Of a DNA stretch of 64,000 nt, positions 55,046 to 64,000 are shown piece after piece. Position 1 is the first letter of the stretch; each line of letters opens with the position of its first letter. This DNA comes from Oharaeibacter diazotrophicus (GTDB taxonomy: Bacteria > Pseudomonadota > Alphaproteobacteria > Rhizobiales > Pleomorphomonadaceae). The translations under genes and the position numbers were made by a program. The DNA is taken from NCBI RefSeq assembly GCF_004362745.1, contig NZ_SNXY01000009.1:62001-126000 (forward strand). Reading direction: 5' to 3'. The notes under the pieces are model-generated. The model was not told the origin of the DNA. It worked only from the letters and a program-made list of their open reading frames with translations, and ran no database searches.

Positions 55046-57028
55046 ATGCAGTCGCGGACCGGGTTCGACCGTCTCCTCGCCCTGTTCACCGTCCCGGACG
55101 ACGATCCCGACCTGTCGCTCGCCCAGTTCCGCGCATTTTCCAAGCAGATCCCGCTGCTCTACGCGATCCTCGTGATCAATACGCTGGCGGTGAGCTACAC
55201 TTTCTCGGCCTTCGCCCCGCCGATGCTGTCGGTCGGGCTGCCGGTGCTGCTGTCGGCGGTCTGCGCGCTGCGCTGCGTCTGGTGGTACCGCCAGCGCGAC
55301 GTCCCGGTCGCCGCCGCGGAGGCGATCCGGCAGCTCAGACGCACCCAGCGGCTCGCCTTCCTGCTCGCGGCGGGATTCACCGCCTGGGGCCTCGCCCTCT
55401 ACCCCTACGGCGACGCCTACGCCCGCGGCCACGTCTCGTTCTACATGTCGATCACGGTGATCGGCTGCATCCTCTGCCTGATGCACCTGCGTTCCGCCGC
55501 GATCGTCGTGACGCTGGTGGTGCTCACGCCCTATTCGATCTTCCTGCTCTACGGCGGCGAACCGACCCAGGGCGCGATCGCCGTCAACGTGGTGCTGGTC
55601 GCCGCGGCGATGATGCGGATCCTGTTCGTCAACTACCGCGACTTCGCCGATCTGATCGTGTCGCGCCGGGAACTCGTCGCCGAACAGTCGGCGACGCGGG
55701 CGCTCTCGGACGAGAACTTCCGCATCGCCAACCTCGACGCCCTCACCGACCTGCCGAACCGACGCCGCTTCTTCAAGGACGTCGACACGGTGTTCGGCCG
55801 AGACCCCGACGGGCCGCCGCTGGCGGTCGGCATCATCGACCTCGACGGCTTCAAGCCGATCAATGACACCTTCGGCCACACCACCGGCGACCGGGTGCTG
55901 ACCGAGGTGGCGGGGCGGCTCGCCGCGGTCTGCGAGGGCTTCCGTGCCGCCGACGCCACCGTCTACCGCCTCGGCGGCGACGAGTTCGGCCTGCTGGTCA
56001 CCGGCCGCGCCGACCGCGACACGCTGGAGACGCTCTGCCGGACGATCGTCGAGGCGGTGCGGCGGCCCTATCCGGTCGCGACCACACAGGCGATGATCGG
56101 CTGCTCGATCGGCTACGCGCTGCGCGCCAAGTGCCGGGCCACCGCGCTCGGCCTCTACGAGTGCGCCGACTACGCGCTGTACCACGCCAAGCGCCACCAC
56201 CGCGGTGCGGCCGTGCAGTTCACGGACGAGCACGAGGCGCAGATCAGGGCGCAGAGCCTGCTCGAGCAGACGCTGCAGGCGGCCGAGCTCTGCAAGGAGC
56301 TGACGCTGGTGTTCCAGCCGATCGTCCACCTCGACGACGGCCGCGTCGCCGCCTTCGAGGCGCTGGCGCGGTGGAGCAGCCCGGTGCTGGGCGCGGTGTC
56401 GCCCGGCAGCTTCATTCCGGTCGCCGAACGCATCGGACTGATCGGCACGATCACCCGCGTCCTGCTCGGCAAGGCGCTCGAGGCGGCGCGCGGCTGGCCG
56501 GAGGAGATCGGCCTGTCGTTCAACCTCTCCACCCACGACATCTGCACCGCCGAGGGCGCCTTGCGGCTGGTGGCGCTGGTGCGCGAGGGCGGCGTCGCGC
56601 CGAGCCGGATCGCCTTCGAGATCACCGAGACCTCGGTCGCCACCGACTTCGATCAGGCGCAGCGGACCATGGAGATGCTGAAGGCGCTCGGCTGCAAGAT
56701 CTCGCTGGACGACTTCGGCACCGGCTATTCGTCGCTGACCTACGTCCACCGCTTCCCGCTCGACTGCATCAAGATCGACCGCAGCTTCGTCGCCGACGTC
56801 GAGGACAACGCGCTCGCCCGCCAACTGGTCGGCTCGCTCGCCGGCATGACCGCCGATCTCGGCCTGACGTCGGTGGTCGAGGGCGTCGAGACCGACGCGC
56901 AGCGCCGGATCCTCGCCGGCCTCGGCTGCGACATGGCGCAAGGCTACCTGTTCGCCCGCCCGATGCCCGCGGAGGCCGTGGCGGCCTTTCTCGGGGGCAG
57001 CCGCGGAACCGCGGTCGGCGGATCCTGA
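55046..57028 (+). CDS. GGDEF-EAL protein (c-di-GMP cyclase/phosphodiesterase)
   Basis: A 660-aa inner-membrane protein. About six hydrophobic segments (~residues 40-200) form an N-terminal sensor. The GGDEF domain has the canonical active site in YRLGGDEFGLLV (~residue 310), and the EAL domain begins VAAFEALARWSSPVLG with the metal-binding DDFGTGYSSLTY and DCIKIDRSFV retained. Both activities could be intact. GGGAGG eleven bases upstream favours the ATG at 55046; an ATG at 55019 without such a site would add nine residues. Its neighbourhood holds a PilZ chemoreceptor, consistent with shared c-di-GMP control of motility. Confidence 0.9.
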   Translation: MQSRTGFDRLLALFTVPDDDPDLSLAQFRAFSKQIPLLYAILVINTLAVSYTFSAFAPPMLSVGLPVLLSAVCALRCVWWYRQRDVPVAAAEAIRQLRRTQRLAFLLAAGFTAWGLALYPYGDAYARGHVSFYMSITVIGCILCLMHLRSAAIVVTLVVLTPYSIFLLYGGEPTQGAIAVNVVLVAAAMMRILFVNYRDFADLIVSRRELVAEQSATRALSDENFRIANLDALTDLPNRRRFFKDVDTVFGRDPDGPPLAVGIIDLDGFKPINDTFGHTTGDRVLTEVAGRLAAVCEGFRAADATVYRLGGDEFGLLVTGRADRDTLETLCRTIVEAVRRPYPVATTQAMIGCSIGYALRAKCRATALGLYECADYALYHAKRHHRGAAVQFTDEHEAQIRAQSLLEQTLQAAELCKELTLVFQPIVHLDDGRVAAFEALARWSSPVLGAVSPGSFIPVAERIGLIGTITRVLLGKALEAARGWPEEIGLSFNLSTHDICTAEGALRLVALVREGGVAPSRIAFEITETSVATDFDQAQRTMEMLKALGCKISLDDFGTGYSSLTYVHRFPLDCIKIDRSFVADVEDNALARQLVGSLAGMTADLGLTSVVEGVETDAQRRILAGLGCDMAQGYLFARPMPAEAVAAFLGGSRGTAVGGS

Positions 57029-57076
57029 GGCCGGCGGGTGCACCGGACCGCCCGCGTACGGGCGATCCGGAGGGGA

Positions 57077-58753
57077 TCAGCGGCAGATGCCGTCGTCGCC
57101 GTGGTCGCAGGCCGGCACCGTCAGCGTCGCGGTGGCGAGGCGGTTGTTCGCCGAGCGCGCCTCGAAGACGTACTTGCCGCCCGCGTCGGGGAAACCGTAG
57201 TTGGCCGCGAACACCGGCCAGTTGTCGCCGGCGCGGCGGTACTGCAGCGACAGCGGCTTGACGGTGCCGTCCGGCCAGCGCACGGCCATCGAAACCACCG
57301 AGGCGTTCTTGGCGACGACCTCGACCCACCACGTCCCGCTGCGCGAGATCGAGAAGCCGACCGTCCAGGTGGCGTTCGAGACCGTGACCTTGGCCGTGGC
57401 CGAACGGGTCGGATCGGCCTTCGACGTCGCCTTGACGGTGCAGGTGCGCGCGGTGGCCGGCGCGGTGTAGGTACCGCCGGCGTCGATCGTGCCGCAGTCG
57501 GTGCCGCCCACCGTCCACGTCACGCCGCGCGAGGCCGTGCCGGTCACGAGCGCGGCGAAGCGCAGCTTGGCCTTCGGCTTGATCCAGGTGTCGCCCTGAA
57601 TCACCGAGACGGCGACGGTGCGGGCGGCGCCGGGGCGCAGGAAGCCCTTCTCGAGCGCGTCCATCAGGAAGGCCGGCCGTGGGTGCGAGACGACGTTGCC
57701 CTGGTTGATCGTCCAGATGATGATGCCGCCGTAGCCCTTCGACCGCGAGTAGGCCCCCTTGGCGAGGATGGACTGCTCGTCCTCGTAGGAGACGTAGCGG
57801 CAGCCGCGCGTCTCCGGCTTCGGCAGGGTCAGGTAGGGCTCGGAGGCGGCGGCGTACCAGCGCCGGTGGGCCTCCGCATAGATGCCGTTGCGGCCGTAGA
57901 GCTCGGAGAGTTCGAAGTCGTTGTCGCCGCCGGCGATGGCGACGCCGTTCTCGGTCGACTGGTTGGGCCCGGTGACGCCGCCGGTGTAGCAGATGGCGTA
58001 GAAGCTGATGCCCATGGCGAGCTTGGCCTTGGGGATGCCGGCCGCGGCATAGGCCTCCAGCGTCGAGGCGATCGACGCCGGGGTGGCCGGCTTCTCGCCG
58101 TCGAGCGGCGAGTTGAACCAGGACAGCCAGCCCGATCCCGCCCACGAGGTCGCGGGGTAGTAGGACATCACCGAGAGTCGGTCGAGCTTGGCGGCGATCG
58201 CCGGCAGATGCGGCTCGACCGTGTCGTAGTTCATGTTCAGCACGCCGACCGGCATGGTCAGGATCGCCTTGGGCGCCGCCTTGCGCAGATCGGTCGCGAA
58301 GGCGACGAAGGCCGGCCAGTCGATGTCCTCCTCCCAGTCGAGGTCGATGCCGTCGTAGCCGAGGTCCTTCATCGTCGCGACGAGGTTGGCGACGAAGGCG
58401 GCCCGGTTCGCGGTCACCGCCTGCCGGATCTTCGTGCCCTCGCCGGCGCCGCCGAGCATCAGGATCGCCTTGCGGCCGGCGGCGTGGGCGCGGGTGGAAA
58501 CGTCCTTGGCTAGAATCGGGCCGTTGACCGGATCCCAGTCGAAGCTGGTGTCGATCGTGCCGTCGGGCCGTGCGAGGATCCGGCCCATCACGATGTGGCT
58601 GAGGCCGTTCCAGGCGATCGCCGACGGCGGCAGCATGTCGCGCTGGTAGCCGACGTAGTAGCCCATCACCCACTGGGTCGCGGCCGCGGCGGGGAATGCG
58701 CCGAACGAGGCCGCCAGAAGGGCGACGAGGAGAGCGGACAAGAATCGCGTCAT
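57077..58753 (-). CDS. secreted GH18 family chitinase-like glycosyl hydrolase
   Basis: A 558-aa exported enzyme. The signal peptide is MTRFLSALLVALLAASFG followed by AFPAAAA. The GH18 barrel (~25-350) has the catalytic DxxDxDxE motif in YDGIDLDWEED (Glu ~141) and MSYYPATSWAGSGW. A C-terminal region of ~190 residues contains a bacterial Ig-like stretch (VTWTVGGTDCGTIDAGGTYTAP) and a second beta-rich module (PDGTVKPLSLQYRR). It ends with a cysteine-containing tail. Substrate, chitin or related glycan, is inferred from the family. Confidence 0.9.
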   Translation of the reverse strand: MTRFLSALLVALLAASFGAFPAAAATQWVMGYYVGYQRDMLPPSAIAWNGLSHIVMGRILARPDGTIDTSFDWDPVNGPILAKDVSTRAHAAGRKAILMLGGAGEGTKIRQAVTANRAAFVANLVATMKDLGYDGIDLDWEEDIDWPAFVAFATDLRKAAPKAILTMPVGVLNMNYDTVEPHLPAIAAKLDRLSVMSYYPATSWAGSGWLSWFNSPLDGEKPATPASIASTLEAYAAAGIPKAKLAMGISFYAICYTGGVTGPNQSTENGVAIAGGDNDFELSELYGRNGIYAEAHRRWYAAASEPYLTLPKPETRGCRYVSYEDEQSILAKGAYSRSKGYGGIIIWTINQGNVVSHPRPAFLMDALEKGFLRPGAARTVAVSVIQGDTWIKPKAKLRFAALVTGTASRGVTWTVGGTDCGTIDAGGTYTAPATARTCTVKATSKADPTRSATAKVTVSNATWTVGFSISRSGTWWVEVVAKNASVVSMAVRWPDGTVKPLSLQYRRAGDNWPVFAANYGFPDAGGKYVFEARSANNRLATATLTVPACDHGDDGICR

Positions 58754-59058
58754 CGAAACACCGTCGTGAAAATGGCCGGGCGGCCCGTTCCGGGGCGGCC
58801 GGTGCGCGGCACGGTCCGAGGGCGCCGGCCCCTCCCGAGACGGCACCCGCGGACCGGCGCGCACACGAACGTCACCGGATCCCGGCGAGAAACGAGCCGG
58901 GCCTACCATGAGCTATCACGGTCCGGGACGGGACGGGCAGTCCGCAAATCTCCTCGGCGCCCCGGAATGGTATCGAAACGCCTAACGCCGCCTCGACGGC
59001 GACGCGTTCTCGGCGAAAGAAGCCCCGCCGCCGTCGCGGCGGCGGGGCGTGGCCGTCG
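58754..59058. other. intergenic with terminator of the downstream hydrolase gene
   Basis: 305 bp. The left part should hold the chitinase promoter; nothing specific was recognised. At 59022-59048 an 11-bp stem (GCCCCGCCGCC / GGCGGCGGGGC, loop GTCGC) is followed on the minus strand by TTCTTTC, a good terminator for the amidohydrolase gene. Confidence 0.6.
59022..59048 (-). terminator. terminator of the N-carbamoyl amidohydrolase gene
   Basis: A perfect 11-bp GC-rich stem with a five-base loop and a T-rich run (TTCTTTC, minus strand) begins 11 bp after the gene's stop. Confidence 0.75.
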
Positions 59059-60309
59059 TCACTCGACGATCTCGGCGGTCTCCAGCGCGGCGTGGAGCAG
59101 CACGTCGGTGCCGGCGGCGGCCCATTCGGGGAAGATCTTCTCGTCCTCGTTGTGGCTGAGGCCGTCGACACAGGGGCAGAAGATCATCGCGGTCGGCGCG
59201 ACGCGGTTGATCCAGCAGGCGTCGTGGCCGGCGCCAGAGACGATGTCGCGGTGCGAGTAGCCGAGCCGTTCGGCGGCCGAACGGATGCGGGCGAGCAGCG
59301 TGTCGTCGAAGGCGACCGGATCGAAGCCGCCGACCTCCTCGATCTCGATGCCGAGGCCGATGTCGGCGGCGACGGCGCGGGCGCCGGCCTCCAGGCGGGC
59401 GACCATGTCGGCGATCACCGCCTTGTCCGGATGGCGGAAGTCGACGGTGAAGACGACCTTGCCCTGGATGATGTTGCGGCTGTTCGGGAAGCAGTCCATG
59501 TGGCCGACCGCGCCGACCGCCAGGGGGGCGTGGCTCCAGGCGATCTCGTCGACCAACTGGACGATCTTCGCGGCGCCGAGGCCGGCGTTGACGCGCATCG
59601 GCATCGGCGTCGAACCGGTGTGGGCCTCCTTGCCGGTCAGCGTCACCTGCAGCCACTTCAGGCCCTGGCCGTGGGTGACGACGCCGATGTCCTTGCCTTC
59701 CTTCTCGAGGATCGGCCCCTGCTCGATGTGGAGTTCGAGCAGGGCGTGCAGCTTGCGTTCGCCGACCGGCTCGTCGCCCTCGAAGCCGATCCGCTTCAGC
59801 TCCTCGCCGACGGTCCGGCCGTCCCTGTCGGAGCGCGCCTTGGCCCAGGCCTCGGTGTGCACGCCGGCGAAGACGCCGGAGGCGAGCATGGCCGGCGCGA
59901 AGCGGGTGCCCTCCTCGTTGGTCCAGTTGACCACCACGACCGGGCGCTTGGTGCGGATGCCGAGGTCGTTCATCGAGCGCACCACCTCGAGCGCGCCGAG
60001 CACGCCGAGCACGCCGTCGTAGCGCCCGCCGGTCGGCTGGGTGTCGAGGTGCGAACCCATCATCACCGGGTCGAGCGAGGGGTCGGCGCCCTCGCGGCGG
60101 GCGAACATGTTGCCCATGCTGTCGACGCCGACGGCCATGCCGGCCTCCTCGCACCAGCGCTTGAACAGCAGGCGGCCCTCGCGGTCGCTGTCGGTGAGGG
60201 TCTGGCGGTTGTTGCCGCCGCGCACGCCGGGGCCGATCTCGCCCATCTCCTGGAGGCTGTCCCAGAGGCGCTGGGCGTTGATGCGGAGGTTGTCGGTGGG
60301 AAGCGGCAC
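59059..60309 (-). CDS. N-carbamoyl-amino-acid / beta-ureidopropionate amidohydrolase
   Basis: A 416-aa metal-dependent amidohydrolase of the M20/hydantoinase-carbamoylase family (allantoate amidohydrolase, N-carbamoyl-L-amino-acid hydrolase, beta-ureidopropionase). Metal ligands are in MGSHLDTQPTGGRYDG and VNWTNEEGTRF, with further ligands in LHIEQGPILEKEG and the C-terminal VSGAGHDACWI and DGLSHNEDE. The neighbouring malonate-semialdehyde dehydrogenase and omega-aminotransferase favour a beta-ureidopropionase role in reductive pyrimidine breakdown (inference). It ends with a strong terminator. Confidence 0.9.
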   Translation of the reverse strand: MPLPTDNLRINAQRLWDSLQEMGEIGPGVRGGNNRQTLTDSDREGRLLFKRWCEEAGMAVGVDSMGNMFARREGADPSLDPVMMGSHLDTQPTGGRYDGVLGVLGALEVVRSMNDLGIRTKRPVVVVNWTNEEGTRFAPAMLASGVFAGVHTEAWAKARSDRDGRTVGEELKRIGFEGDEPVGERKLHALLELHIEQGPILEKEGKDIGVVTHGQGLKWLQVTLTGKEAHTGSTPMPMRVNAGLGAAKIVQLVDEIAWSHAPLAVGAVGHMDCFPNSRNIIQGKVVFTVDFRHPDKAVIADMVARLEAGARAVAADIGLGIEIEEVGGFDPVAFDDTLLARIRSAAERLGYSHRDIVSGAGHDACWINRVAPTAMIFCPCVDGLSHNEDEKIFPEWAAAGTDVLLHAALETAEIVE

Positions 60310-60339
60310 GGGAGGTCTCCGGGAGGTTGGTCGGGGCGG

Positions 60340-60801
60340 TCAGCCGCGCAGGGCGGCCAGGAAACCGGGCTCGAACGGGTCGAGGCATCGCACGCCGGCA
60401 GGGTGGAAATGCCGGATGTTCCGGGTGAGGACGACGCCGCCGCTGGCGGCGGCCGAAGCGGCGATCACCACGTCCGACAGGCCGGGATGCCGGCCACGGG
60501 CGCGGAGATCGTCGTGGAGCCGACCGGTCTCGACGGCGATCTCGGTGGTCAACGGCAGGATGCGGTCGGCGAAGACGACGATCGTCTCCGTGAGCCAGGC
60601 ATCGAGCAGCGCCGCCCGCGCCTCTCCACCGGCCCGGCGGAGCTTGGCGATTCCCGCCGCGATCTCGGCGACGACGATCGTGGGCACGCGCCAGTCGTCC
60701 TCGGTCGCGCGCAAATCCGCGAGGATCTCCCCGTCGATCGGGGGATGCTTGCCGGGCGCGAACCGGGACAGCACCGACGTGTCCAGGATCAGGTCAGTCA
60801 A
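60340..60801 (-). CDS. vapC: VapC-family PIN-domain toxin
   Basis: A 153-aa PIN-domain protein with the acidic residues LILDTSVLSRF (Asp), TIVVAEIAAGI (Glu), LSDVVIAASA (Asp) and the final VVLTRNIRHF. It resembles VapC/FitB toxins. It overlaps the antitoxin gene by eight bases and is transcribed behind it. The pair lies between the amidohydrolase and cupin genes. Confidence 0.87.
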   Translation of the reverse strand: MTDLILDTSVLSRFAPGKHPPIDGEILADLRATEDDWRVPTIVVAEIAAGIAKLRRAGGEARAALLDAWLTETIVVFADRILPLTTEIAVETGRLHDDLRARGRHPGLSDVVIAASAAASGGVVLTRNIRHFHPAGVRCLDPFEPGFLAALRG

Positions 60802-61042
60802 GGTCGACGTCCCGAAGCCTCAGGACGTCCTCCGGCTCGAGCTCGAGGCCTCCCGGATAGGCGAGCAGATGGTCGAGGAAGCTCCGCCCCGCCGCGGGGT
60901 AGAGCTTTCGTCCCTCGGCGATCGGCACCAGCATCGCGGCCTCGCGCCCGTGCTTGGTGATGACGGTGGGCTCCCCGGCCTCGGCCGCCTCGACGAGCTT
61001 CGACAGGCTGGCCTTGGCATCGCGCAACTGAACCGTGTCCAT
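60794..61042 (-). CDS. Phd/YefM-family antitoxin
   Basis: An 82-aa antitoxin with the Phd/YefM signature MDTVQLRDAKASLSKLVEAA followed by GEPTVITKHGREAAMLVP. GGAGGAGG upstream fixes ATG 61042. A perfect 22-bp palindrome 17 bp upstream of the start is the likely autoregulatory operator. The C-terminal acidic stretch (ELEPEDVLRLRDVDLD) probably contacts the toxin. Confidence 0.87.
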   Translation of the reverse strand: MDTVQLRDAKASLSKLVEAAEAGEPTVITKHGREAAMLVPIAEGRKLYPAAGRSFLDHLLAYPGGLELEPEDVLRLRDVDLD

Positions 61043-61058
61043 CGACGCCTCCTCCGTG

Positions 61059-61080
61059 GTGTGACCACATGTGGTCACAC
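61059..61080. promoter_or_regulatory. 22-bp perfect palindromic operator of vapBC-type pair
   Basis: Arms GTGTGACCACA and TGTGGTCACAC meet at the centre with no mismatch. It lies 17-38 bp upstream of the antitoxin start on the minus strand, the position of autoregulatory operators in such modules. Confidence 0.82.
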
Positions 61081-61108
61081 TAGTGAGTTCCTCGGAGCGT
61101 TTCAACGC

Positions 61109-61408
61109 TCACGCCTTGAACTCGACCTCGATGAAGCTCATCGGCGCGGTGCCGCCGTTGACGACGTTGTGCTCGACGCCCTCGGGGCGGGTGTAGGTGG
61201 CGCCGGCCTTGACCTCGACCCGGCGCTCGCCGGCGGCTTCCTCGATCAGGAAGGAGCAATCGGTCATCGGGATGACGAGATAGGCCATGCCGTGGCGGTG
61301 CCAGCCGGTGTCGGCGCCGGGCTCGAAGTCCCAGCGGGTGACGCGGGCGCGCTCGTCGTCGTGGAGCAGGGTCGGCACGGCCGGCGGGCGTGCGGTGAAC
61401 GCGGACAT
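61109..61408 (-). CDS. cupin-domain protein
   Basis: A 99-aa single-domain cupin. Motif 1 is GADTGWHRHGMAYLVIPMTD with two His and motif 2 includes RPEGVEHNVVNGG, which can form a metal site. It is downstream of the dehydrogenase gene, separated by a strong hairpin. The role is unknown: a small isomerase, or a sensor/storage protein of the pyrimidine or amino-acid catabolism locus. Confidence 0.8.
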   Translation of the reverse strand: MSAFTARPPAVPTLLHDDERARVTRWDFEPGADTGWHRHGMAYLVIPMTDCSFLIEEAAGERRVEVKAGATYTRPEGVEHNVVNGGTAPMSFIEVEFKA

Positions 61409-61448
61409 CGGCGGGCGTCTCCTCGGGGGTGGCAGGGGCCGGATGCGG

Positions 61449-61484
61449 CGCGGGCCGGCACTCCTTCCGGAGTGCCGGCCCGCG
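61449..61484. terminator. 16-bp-stem hairpin after mmsA
   Basis: CGCGGGCCGGCACTCC and GGAGTGCCGGCCCGCG form a perfect 16-bp stem with loop TTCC, beginning 7 bp after the dehydrogenase stop. No U-run follows, so it may attenuate or stabilise rather than strictly terminate. Confidence 0.6.
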
Positions 61485-61490
61485 GTGTCG

Positions 61491-62984
<1,494 letters not shown>

Positions 62985-63035
62985 GGGTGTTCCCGTCCCC
63001 TGTTGTTGTTTCGTCGATCGGCGGCCGAGGCGGTG

Positions 63036-63190
63036 CCCACCCCTCTCCCTGTCCCTCTCCCACAAGGGGAGAGGGGACGAGGCGGCAACGTCCCGTACTG
63101 TCGTCCAGGCGATGGGCAGGCGTCCGTTTCGCAGTCCCCCGCCACCGCGTCCCCTCCCCCCTGGAGGGGGAGAGACAGGGAGAGGGGGCA
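63036..63190. repeat. inverted palindromic repeat (BIME-like)
   Basis: Arms 63036-63079 and 63148-63190 are ~44-bp imperfect inverted copies, each built on a C-rich/G-rich hairpin (CCCTCTCCCACAAGGGGAGAGGG and CCCTCCCCCCTGGAGGGGG-type). The block fills most of the 257 bp between the aminotransferase and dehydrogenase genes and has no coding content. Confidence 0.65.
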
Positions 63191-63241
63191 GACACGCCGC
63201 CGCCGGACGACCCGGCAACTGCACCGCCCCCTCCCCGCCGG

Positions 63242-64000
63242 TCAAGCGAGGTTCTTCAGCACCATGGCCAGGGTGGCGACGATCTCGTCGATCTCGTCCT
63301 TCGAGATGATCAGCGGCGGCGACAGGGCGATGATGTCGCCGGTGGTGCGGATCAGCACGCCCTTTTCGTATGCCTCGAGGAAGGCGGTGAAGGCGCGCTT
63401 GGTCGGCTCGCCCGGGATCGACTCCAGCTCGATCGCGCCGATCAGACCGATGTTGCGGACGTCGATGACGTGCGGCAGGCCCTTGAGGGTGTGCAGCGCC
63501 GTCTCCCAGTAGGGCGCGAGTTCGGCGCCACGGGTGAGCAGCCCCTCGTCCTCGTAGGTGTCGAGGGTGCCGAGCGCGGCGGCGCAGGCGACCGGGTGTG
63601 CCGAATAGGTGTAGCCGTGGAACAGTTCGATCATGTGTTCCGGGCCGGTCATGAAGGTGTCGTAGATGTCCTTCGTGACGAACACGCCGCCCATCGGGAT
63701 CACGCCCGAGGTGATGCCCTTGGCGCAGGTGACCATGTCGGGCACCACGTCGAAATACTCGACCGCGAAGGGCGTGCCGAGGCGGCCGAAACCGGTGATG
63801 ACCTCGTCGAAGATCAAGAGGATGTCGTGCTTGTCGCAAATCTCGCGCAGGCGCTTCAGGTAGCCCTTCGGCGGGATCAGCACGCCGGTGGAGCCGGCGA
63901 CCGGCTCGACGATCACGGCCGCGATGGTCGAGGCGTCGTGCAGCGCGATCACGCGCTCGAGGTCTTCGGCGTACTCCGCGCCGTATTCCGGCTCGCCGCG
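63242..64000 (-). CDS. omega-amino-acid (beta-alanine)--pyruvate aminotransferase, 3' part
   Basis: The C-terminal ~252 codons of a class III PLP aminotransferase; the 5' end lies beyond the window. PLP-binding landmarks are [21 protein letters not shown] and the Lys in [18 protein letters not shown]. It most resembles omega-amino acid:pyruvate (beta-alanine:pyruvate) transaminases, giving malonate semialdehyde for the neighbouring MmsA-type dehydrogenase. The frame runs open to the window edge, with Arg-Gly-Glu-Pro-Glu as the first visible residues. Confidence 0.92.
   Translation of the reverse strand, partial: RGEPEYGAEYAEDLERVIALHDASTIAAVIVEPVAGSTGVLIPPKGYLKRLREICDKHDILLIFDEVITGFGRLGTPFAVEYFDVVPDMVTCAKGITSGVIPMGGVFVTKDIYDTFMTGPEHMIELFHGYTYSAHPVACAAALGTLDTYEDEGLLTRGAELAPYWETALHTLKGLPHVIDVRNIGLIGAIELESIPGEPTKRAFTAFLEAYEKGVLIRTTGDIIALSPPLIISKDEIDEIVATLAMVLKNLA

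Overview
The window is a GC-rich chromosomal segment from a nitrogen-fixing alphaproteobacterium. Nif proteins, fixABCX, FCD-type GntR regulation and several alphaproteobacterial transporter families point to Hyphomicrobiales. A Pleomorphomonas/Oharaeibacter-like genus is my inference from gene content, not something the sequence proves.

1-17471 is a compact nitrogen-fixation locus on the + strand. It runs: 3' end of nifD, nifK and a strong terminator; a Phd/VapC toxin-antitoxin pair; a sigma-54 promoter and nifE-nifN-nifX-DUF269-DUF683-fdxB-nifQ; a palindromic repeat block; a second sigma-54 promoter and iscN(IscA)-nifU-nifS-nifV-cysE-nifW; then a perfect NifA upstream activating sequence, a third sigma-54 promoter and fixABCX. 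Together these encode the MoFe protein, the FeMo-cofactor scaffold, molybdenum, homocitrate and Fe-S supply, and an electron-bifurcating route to reduced ferredoxin/flavodoxin. nifH, nifA and nifB lie outside the window. NifK carries Tyr99 and Ala188 (Azotobacter numbering), the combination of the tyrosine-ligated P-cluster type.

17485-29293 is transport and housekeeping. A GntR-controlled polar amino-acid-type ABC importer is split over two divergent units around a perfect 18-bp palindrome, with a gamma-glutamyltransferase and an isochorismatase-family hydrolase. It is followed by a FecCD-type metal-chelate importer, a MerR regulator divergent from an MFS exporter, and an atypical L,D-transpeptidase-like lipoprotein. 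29415-37418 (- strand) is a complete kdp system: a 27-aa membrane peptide, kdpF, kdpA, kdpB, kdpC, kdpD, kdpE.

37828-45472 is accessory. It starts with a lower-GC HEPN-like gene. Next comes a putative RiPP (modified peptide) cluster. One arm is a 57-aa candidate precursor with two 2-oxoglutarate/Fe(II) oxygenases (- strand). The other is an HPr-kinase-like protein, a sulfotransferase, a PqqD-like recognition protein and an asparagine-synthetase-like enzyme (+ strand). The region ends at tRNA-Arg(CCG). This is the best candidate for an undescribed system: it resembles lasso-peptide loci but has no B2 protease in the window.

46002-58753 holds a secreted ClpP-like/PAN protein, an SbtA-type bicarbonate transporter with a LysR regulator, two chemoreceptors (one with a PilZ domain) flanked by inverted ~130-bp copies of a multi-hairpin repeat, an SDR dehydrogenase, a GGDEF-EAL protein and a GH18 chitinase-like enzyme. 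59059-64000 (- strand) looks like reductive pyrimidine/beta-alanine catabolism: an N-carbamoyl amidohydrolase, (methyl)malonate-semialdehyde dehydrogenase, omega-amino-acid aminotransferase (cut by the window end) and a cupin. A second vapBC-type pair with a perfect 22-bp operator palindrome sits among them.
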